NCBI GenBank assembly: GCA_902496645.1
Contig: CABVBR010000023.1
Coordinates: 1 to 19,731, forward strand
Reading direction: 5' to 3'
DNA from: an uncultured Collinsella sp.
Lineage (GTDB): Bacteria; Actinomycetota; Coriobacteriia; Coriobacteriales; Coriobacteriaceae
DNA length: 19,731 bases
In this document: piece by piece, positions 15,070 through 19,731 of the stretch
Layout of the letters: each line of letters begins with the position of its first letter
Position numbering within the stretch: position 1 is the first letter of the stretch
Translations under genes and position numbers: made by a program
The notes under the pieces: model-generated
Database searches by the model: none
Told to the model about the DNA's origin: nothing
Seen by the model: only the letters and a program-made list of their open reading frames with translations

Positions 15070-16206
15070 CTACCCCTTTGCGTTCTCCTTGGCTCGACGG
15101 GCGGCGACCGCCTTGCCGTTCGCAAAACCACCGACCTTGCGCAGCAGGCCGCGAACGCCATTGCTCTTCACGAAGAAGCGCGTCTCGCTCGCGAAGTACT
15201 TCACGCGCGGCCACACCGGCACGCGTCGGCCAGCTATGCCCATCTGCTCCAGGTAGAAGCGCTTGCGCTTGGGGGAAAGCTTGGGATGCCCCAGCACAAT
15301 CTCAGTGTCCATGCGCGAGAACACACGGCGTGTACCGTCCTTCACGATGGGGTTCTCCCAGCCATCGTCCACGATTCCGCCGTGGATGTAATTGAAGCCG
15401 CGCATGTAGTGCGCCTCGAGGATACCGCGGTCGGTCACGTGCAATCGCTCCAGGATGTCCGTCATGTCGCACCAACGGTCGAACGGCAGGGCGACCGCGC
15501 TGTCCTTCTTATGGTTGTACGTGGCGCCGGGCAGGTCGCAGCGGTAGTGGTAGAACGCCTCGTCGAACGTCATGATTGCCTTGGCCTGGCAGAACGACTC
15601 GATAAGGAACGGGTTGTCCGCCCACCCGGCACCCGGGTACGGAATGAAGCGAATACTGCGCTCGTTCAGGAAGTCGCGACGGTAGATGGCGCTCCAGATG
15701 CTGGGGTGCTGCTCCACCATGATGGGCAGGTCGGTCAGGGTCACGGGACGTGTGGTGTTGGGCAGGCGGTGCGCCAACACGCACTGCTGCTCGTACTGCG
15801 TTGAAGGGTCATCCCAGTCGTGCACATCGATCCACGGGCACTTGACGATGTCCACCGGCACATCCACCATGGCTGCGCGCGCAAGCATGCGTTCGTACAT
15901 GGCCGGGTCGATCCAGTCGTCCGGCTCGATGATGGAAACCCACTCGCCGCGGGCCATCTCCAGGCCTCGGTTGCACGTGGCGCCATAGCCCTCGTTGGGC
16001 TTGTCGACCACAACCACGCGCGGATCGCGTGCCTCGAACTCGCGCAGGATCGCGAGCGAGCCATCCTTAGAGCCATCGTTCAGGCAGATGACCTCGAGCT
16101 CGCGGTGCGTCTGGGAAAGAATGCTTTTCAGGCACTGGGCGAGGTACTTTTCCACGTTGCACACGGGAATGATGACGGAAACGAGCGCGCGAGCGTCGGA
16201 TTTCAT
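15070..16206 (-). CDS. GT2 glycosyltransferase
   Basis: 378 aa. VSVIIPVCNVEKYL (9-22), LNDGSKDGS (42-50) and EPDDW (94-98) define a GT-A fold GT2. GAGWADNPFL later probably includes the catalytic acid. The C-terminus is strongly basic (AARRAKENAKG), which may favour the membrane surface. ATG at 16206 has AAAGG about ten bases upstream. It is on the same strand as the export operon but 157 bases upstream of it with its own leader, so it may be a separate unit. Related to glycosyltransferases of capsule and teichoic-like loci; donor unknown. Confidence 0.87.
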   Translation of the reverse strand: MKSDARALVSVIIPVCNVEKYLAQCLKSILSQTHRELEVICLNDGSKDGSLAILREFEARDPRVVVVDKPNEGYGATCNRGLEMARGEWVSIIEPDDWIDPAMYERMLARAAMVDVPVDIVKCPWIDVHDWDDPSTQYEQQCVLAHRLPNTTRPVTLTDLPIMVEQHPSIWSAIYRRDFLNERSIRFIPYPGAGWADNPFLIESFCQAKAIMTFDEAFYHYRCDLPGATYNHKKDSAVALPFDRWCDMTDILERLHVTDRGILEAHYMRGFNYIHGGIVDDGWENPIVKDGTRRVFSRMDTEIVLGHPKLSPKRKRFYLEQMGIAGRRVPVWPRVKYFASETRFFVKSNGVRGLLRKVGGFANGKAVAARRAKENAKG

Positions 16207-16312
16207 GCAGAACGACCTTTCGGGGACATGGCGGTTGGGCGCACCAAGGAGCGCCGCCGCATTCGTATCTGAACAAGGATACCAAGGAAGCCCAGCGCGC
16301 GCTCCCCTTTGC

Positions 16313-16318
16313 TATCAT
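16313..16318 (+). promoter_or_regulatory. Candidate extended -10 of the 661-aa GT gene
   Basis: TGC-TATCAT (16310-16318) lies about 85 bases before the ATG in the 195-base divergent intergenic region. No strong -35. I could not place a convincing promoter for the opposite gene in this region. Confidence 0.4.
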
Positions 16319-16401
16319 TTGACCCGAATCACCAAACCTCTCGTCGCGGGCGCACACCGTAGCCCCGGCGCTTCTAGCACGCTTGCAGATCGGATATTCA
16401 C

Positions 16402-18387
16402 ATGACCGTTTCGTCCATCACCGCAACCATCGCCCAAGTATTCGAGGCCGATGGAGGCCGGGTAGTCTACCGAGCAGAGCTGAAGGGCTGCGGAAACGCG
16501 CTGCCCGATCCCGCGGACTTTGCCCTTACCGCCAAGAACGGCACGCCCCTCGGCGCGCATGCGGAATTCTTCATCCTGGAGCCCCAGGCCAAAGGAGCCA
16601 ACCCCGTCCTCTCGATCAAGGTCGATGGATCCGCTGCCAACTTCGCCCTCACCTACCAGGGCCGCGCACTCGACACCATGACCGGGCGTCGTCGCGAGCG
16701 CATGCGTATCCGCCGCGACCTCGACATGGTGAATCCCAGCATCGACGGCGCGTACGCGAGCTACCCCAAGCCCCAACCCCTGCCGGAGGGCTCCATCCCC
16801 CAAGACTTCCACCCACTCGTGAGCATCATCTGTCCCCTGTACAACACGCCGCTGCCCTACCTGCGCGACATGATCAACTCGGTGCTCGCGCAGACCTATA
16901 CCTCCTGGGAGCTCGTGCTGGTAAACGCGAGCCCGGACAACGAGGGCATGCAGGAAACACTGGCCACCTACGCGGACCCGCGCATCAAGACCATTGACTT
17001 CCCCGAGAACTTAGGCATCGCCGGCAATACCAATATAGGCATTCGCGCCGCCACGGGCGACTACGTGGCTTTTGCCGACCACGACGACACGCTCTCGCCC
17101 TACGTGCTCGAGCGCTACATGGCTTTCGCGGCCCAGCACCCCGATGCCGACCTGTTCTATTGCGATGAGGACAACTTCGAGAAGGACGATGCCGCCGGCT
17201 ACGCACCGCGCTTCAAGCCGGACTTCAACCGCGACCTGCTATACTCGTACAACTACGTGGTGCACATGCTCATGGTGAGCCGATACGTGCTGGACCACGT
17301 GGAGCTTTCGGGCGACGAGATGTCCGGTGCGCAGGACTATGACCTTTCGCTCAAAGCCGCCGAGCATGCCCGCCGCATCTGCCACATTCCCGAGGTCCTC
17401 TACCACTGGCGCGTGCACGCCGGCTCCACCAACGGCGGCGTTATGGAGTCAAAGCCCTATGCCATCGCCGCCGGCGAGCGGGCGCTCAACGCGCACTTCC
17501 ACCGCCGTGGCATCGCCGCGACCGCCCACGCCACGGACATCCCCTGCGTCTACCGTGTGGACTACGCGCCCAACGGTATGAGCGTGGGCGCCGTGGTCAT
17601 GAGCCTAGACGCTATGCGCACCGAACGCGCCTTAGCATCCATCGACTACCTAGACGGGATTGCGGGCACGGTCACGCTCGCGCACCCCAAGAGTCTCAAG
17701 GCAGTAGCCGAGCACGCGCTCGACACGCTCGATAGTGAGCTCATCCTCTTCGCCACGGATGCCGTGGAGTTCACCGACCCCGCCTGCGCAAAGACTCTCG
17801 CAACCTACTTCTGCCGCAAGGAGGTGGGTGCAGCCTGCCCCAAACTCTTCTACCCCGACGGCCTGGTGGCCCAAGCCGGCACGGTGCTTCTGGACGACGG
17901 TTACCCGGTAGCGCCCAATCGCAACTTCGTGGACAACATGGGCGGAGGCTATGCGGGCCTCGCCGAGGTGACATACGATACGAGCGTCTCCACCCCGGAC
18001 GCCTTCATGGTGCGCCGCGCAGACCTGCAAGCCGTGGTAGACAGGATGCGCGAACACGGCGACCTGCTCACTGAGGCTATGGAGCTCTCGTTCCTCCTAC
18101 GCGAGATGAACCGGGTCGTGGTGAGCACCGCGCATGCACACGCCACCACCCATGGCAGCTCCTACATGGAAGCCCGCGACCTCAGCGCCGCCTACGGAAG
18201 CACCCACGCCCTACACCGCCTGTGGCGCCGCTGGCCCTCCATGCGTGCCGACGTACTCGCGAATCCCAATGTTGAGTATACGAGCGGCTATCCGCGTCTC
18301 AACATCGAGCGAAACGAGGACGCCGAGACCAAGCGAATCTACACTAGAGGGGTTCTCTCAAGCATCAAACACCGCATCTTGGGATAG
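16402..18387 (+). CDS. Large GT2 glycosyltransferase with beta-rich N-terminal domain and apparent second module
   Basis: 661 aa. About residues 1-120 look like a beta-sandwich. A GT-A domain follows: LVSIICPLYNTP (139-150), ADHDDTLSP (225-233), FYCDEDN (252-258), RFKPDFNRDLLYSYNYV (270-286), GAQDYDLSLKAAE (309-321) and HIPEVLYHWRVHAGSTNG (328-345). These are signatures of rhamnosyl/O-antigen GT2 enzymes. About 380-620 resemble a second, eroded GT-A module: it has the acceptor-loop segment GAACPKLFYPDGLVAQAGTVL-like (split here as GAACPKLFYP and DGLVAQAGTV) but no clear DxD. No membrane helix. It is divergent from the rest of the cluster. With rhamnose genes beside it, a rhamnan polymerising or extending role is plausible but not shown. 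Confidence 0.85.
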   Translation: MTVSSITATIAQVFEADGGRVVYRAELKGCGNALPDPADFALTAKNGTPLGAHAEFFILEPQAKGANPVLSIKVDGSAANFALTYQGRALDTMTGRRRERMRIRRDLDMVNPSIDGAYASYPKPQPLPEGSIPQDFHPLVSIICPLYNTPLPYLRDMINSVLAQTYTSWELVLVNASPDNEGMQETLATYADPRIKTIDFPENLGIAGNTNIGIRAATGDYVAFADHDDTLSPYVLERYMAFAAQHPDADLFYCDEDNFEKDDAAGYAPRFKPDFNRDLLYSYNYVVHMLMVSRYVLDHVELSGDEMSGAQDYDLSLKAAEHARRICHIPEVLYHWRVHAGSTNGGVMESKPYAIAAGERALNAHFHRRGIAATAHATDIPCVYRVDYAPNGMSVGAVVMSLDAMRTERALASIDYLDGIAGTVTLAHPKSLKAVAEHALDTLDSELILFATDAVEFTDPACAKTLATYFCRKEVGAACPKLFYPDGLVAQAGTVLLDDGYPVAPNRNFVDNMGGGYAGLAEVTYDTSVSTPDAFMVRRADLQAVVDRMREHGDLLTEAMELSFLLREMNRVVVSTAHAHATTHGSSYMEARDLSAAYGSTHALHRLWRRWPSMRADVLANPNVEYTSGYPRLNIERNEDAETKRIYTRGVLSSIKHRILG

Positions 18388-18393
18388 TCACGC

Positions 18394-18525
18394 AATTCCA
18401 CCATCACCAAGTTCAACCTCATGACCCCTGGTCGCGATGACGAGGACACCGCCGCAGAGCACGCGGTCAGGATCATCACGCTCGTCGTGGCCGACAACCC
18501 CGTTCCCGGCAGGAAGGCGGCGTGA
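18394..18525 (+). pseudogene. Unidentified C-terminal coding fragment
   Basis: Directly after the GT stop and in the same frame, 43 codons read STITKFNLMTPGRDDEDTAA and on to VADNPVPGRKAA, then TGA at 18523. Codon use is strongly coding (G/C third positions), but there is no start and I do not recognise the family. It is probably the tail of a gene lost when the cluster was inserted or rearranged. A stop-codon mutation extending the GT itself is less likely because the GT ends like its relatives. Confidence 0.4.
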
Positions 18526-18663
18526 TATGGGCTGGAATAACGGCGTTCTAGGTGGCCCTCGGTTCCCGGGCAGCCTGCGGCTACCCTCGAGAAAAATTGT
18601 CGGATTCACTTAAGAAGTCGGCGCGATATCTATAATCGCCGCCAACGTTTAGAATGCCAAAAA
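18526..18663. other. Intergenic, no gene seen
   Basis: Contains an imperfect GGCGCGAT/ATCGCCGCC symmetry near 18620-18645 but no convincing gene, promoter or RNA. Confidence 0.4.
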
Positions 18664-18697
18664 AATCGGTCCCTCGAGACTCCTCGAGGGACCGATT
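18659..18697 (-). terminator. Terminator of the rmlCD gene
   Basis: Perfect 15-bp stem (AATCGGTCCCTCGAG and its complement, 18664-18697) with a 4-base loop, followed on the minus strand by seven T. It begins three bases after the stop of the rhamnose gene and is a very strong rho-independent terminator. Confidence 0.93.
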
Positions 18698-18699
18698 CA

Positions 18700-19731
18700 T
18701 TACACGAGCGTCTTGAGGTACTCTCCCAGCTCTTCCTCCCAGTCGGGCATGCGGAAGCCGACCGACTCGAGCCTGGACAGGTCGAGCGCGGAGTGGACCG
18801 GGCGCGGGGCGATGGGGCCGGCGGCATTTGCGTAGTAGTCGGTGGTGCTGACGGGGACCACCTTGTCCCCGTTGCCGTTGGCGGCCTCGAAGACGGCGCG
18901 GGCGATGTCGGCCCAGGACTTGACGGCGCCGGAGCCGGTGCAGCCGTAGGTGCCGTAGGGGGTGTGCGTCCCAAGCACGTGGAAGATGGCCTCGGCCATG
19001 TCGCGCGTGAAGGTCAGGCGGCCCAGCTGGTCGTCGACCACAGTGACCTGCTCCAACTTATCCTCCGGGTCGGCGACGCGGTCGGACAGGCCCTTCATGG
19101 TCTTGACGAAGTTGTGCCCCCCGCCGATGACCCAGGAGCTGCGCATGATGTAGTGGCGCGGGCACCCGGCCACGGCGATGTCGCCGGCGGCCTTGGTCTG
19201 GCCGTAGACGGACAGCGGGGAGAAGGGCTCGTCCTCAGTATGCACCTCCGTGGTGCCGTCGAAGACGTAGTCGCTGGACACGTGGACGAGCGTGATCCCG
19301 TGCTCGGCGCAGGTGCGTGCGAGCAGCGCCGGGCCGGTCGCGTTGGCCTTCCAGGCGGTCACGCGGCCCTCGGGGGTCTCGGCCCTGTCCACGGCCGTGT
19401 AGGCGCCGCAGTTGATGACGGCGCCGTAGAGCGACCAGTCGAACTTGCCGTAGGCCGCCGGGTCGGACATGTCGAAGGTGTCGATGTCGCAGTAGTCGAA
19501 GGAGCCGTTAAGGCCGCGCTCCTCGGCCATGGCGCGCACGGCGCGGCCCAGCTGGCCGTTGCAGCCGGTCACGAGCGTGCGGCGCGGGGCCATGGGCAGG
19601 GCGTCGGCGAGCATCGGGTGCGCCCTGTCGGCCTCGGAGAGCTCGCACTCCTCCAGAGGGATGGGCCACTGGATGGCGAGCTCGGGGTCGGCCAGGTTCA
19701 CGAAGGTGTAGGTCTTCTTGAGCTCGAGCGA
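18700..19731 (-). CDS. rfbCD: Fused dTDP-4-dehydrorhamnose 3,5-epimerase/reductase (5' part beyond window)
   Basis: The frame is open through base 19731, so the GTG at 19701 is not the true start. The first visible residues, LKKTYTFVNLADPELAIQWP and the following segment to HPML, are the C-terminus of an RmlC epimerase. After a short linker, RRTLVTGCNGQLG opens an RmlD reductase with the GxxGxxG NAD(P)H site. VSSDYVFDG then SVYGQTK provide the SDR catalytic Tyr and Lys (YxxxK), and MRSSWVIG is also typical. Together these domains convert dTDP-4-keto-6-deoxyglucose to dTDP-L-rhamnose in the cytoplasm. Such C-D fusions are known in Actinomycetota. RmlA and RmlB probably lie upstream, outside the window. 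The gene supports rhamnose in the neighbouring glycan. Confidence 0.92.
   Translation of the reverse strand, partial: SLELKKTYTFVNLADPELAIQWPIPLEECELSEADRAHPMLADALPMAPRRTLVTGCNGQLGRAVRAMAEERGLNGSFDYCDIDTFDMSDPAAYGKFDWSLYGAVINCGAYTAVDRAETPEGRVTAWKANATGPALLARTCAEHGITLVHVSSDYVFDGTTEVHTEDEPFSPLSVYGQTKAAGDIAVAGCPRHYIMRSSWVIGGGHNFVKTMKGLSDRVADPEDKLEQVTVVDDQLGRLTFTRDMAEAIFHVLGTHTPYGTYGCTGSGAVKSWADIARAVFEAANGNGDKVVPVSTTDYYANAAGPIAPRPVHSALDLSRLESVGFRMPDWEEELGEYLKTLV

Noticed and set aside
1..19731. CRISPR array, insertion sequence or integrase
   Set aside because: No regularly spaced repeats, transposase motifs or recombinase genes were seen on either strand.

Overview
The window is GC-rich with high-GC codon use, and it carries a fused RmlC/RmlD-type dTDP-rhamnose enzyme and ABC-exported surface glycan genes. 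This fits an Actinomycetota gut organism of the Coriobacteriia (Collinsella-like). The taxonomic call is inference; there is no rRNA or marker gene in the window.

Region 1 (1-4.8 kb, minus strand) is the 5' part of a Pel-type exopolysaccharide operon. In transcription order it holds a PelD-like c-di-GMP receptor (R657-E-S-D660 I-site upstream of a degenerate GGDEF site), a PelE-like membrane/TPR protein, and a membrane-anchored PelA-type deacetylase cut by the window edge. The three genes overlap by 3-4 bases. A promoter with an operator-like repeat precedes pelD. PelF/PelG would be expected beyond base 1.

Region 2 (4.8-9.9 kb) is a scrap zone of intact genes mixed with remnants: a UDP-galactopyranose mutase (glf) fragment, a strong hairpin, a stand-alone AAA ATPase with an AT-rich promoter, a decayed Septu-like pair (headless ATPase and tailless HNH protein), tRNA-Arg(TCT) with its terminator, an O-antigen/teichoic-type ABC ATPase with a one-base frameshift that runs into the tRNA, a scar of its deleted permease, an intact membrane GT2, a GT2 N-terminal scar, an unidentified C-terminal fragment, and a nucleoside hydrolase fragment ending at a 56-base palindrome. 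Part of this looks like the ruin of an older galactofuranose/ABC-exported glycan locus plus a defence island beside the tRNA.

Region 3 (9.9-18.4 kb) is an intact ABC-transporter-dependent surface polysaccharide locus. One minus-strand operon encodes permease, ATPase, two GT2 enzymes and one GT4 enzyme. Upstream, a further GT2 gene and a divergent 661-aa GT2 protein with an apparent second, degenerate GT module share an intergenic region.

Region 4 (18.4-19.7 kb) holds a short orphan coding fragment, a strong terminator and the 3' part of a fused dTDP-4-dehydrorhamnose 3,5-epimerase/reductase gene. The fusion would supply dTDP-L-rhamnose, so the region 3 glycan is probably rhamnose-containing (inference). 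The window therefore brings together a c-di-GMP-gated synthase-dependent polymer and an ABC-exported polymer, with the debris of a third glycan locus between them.
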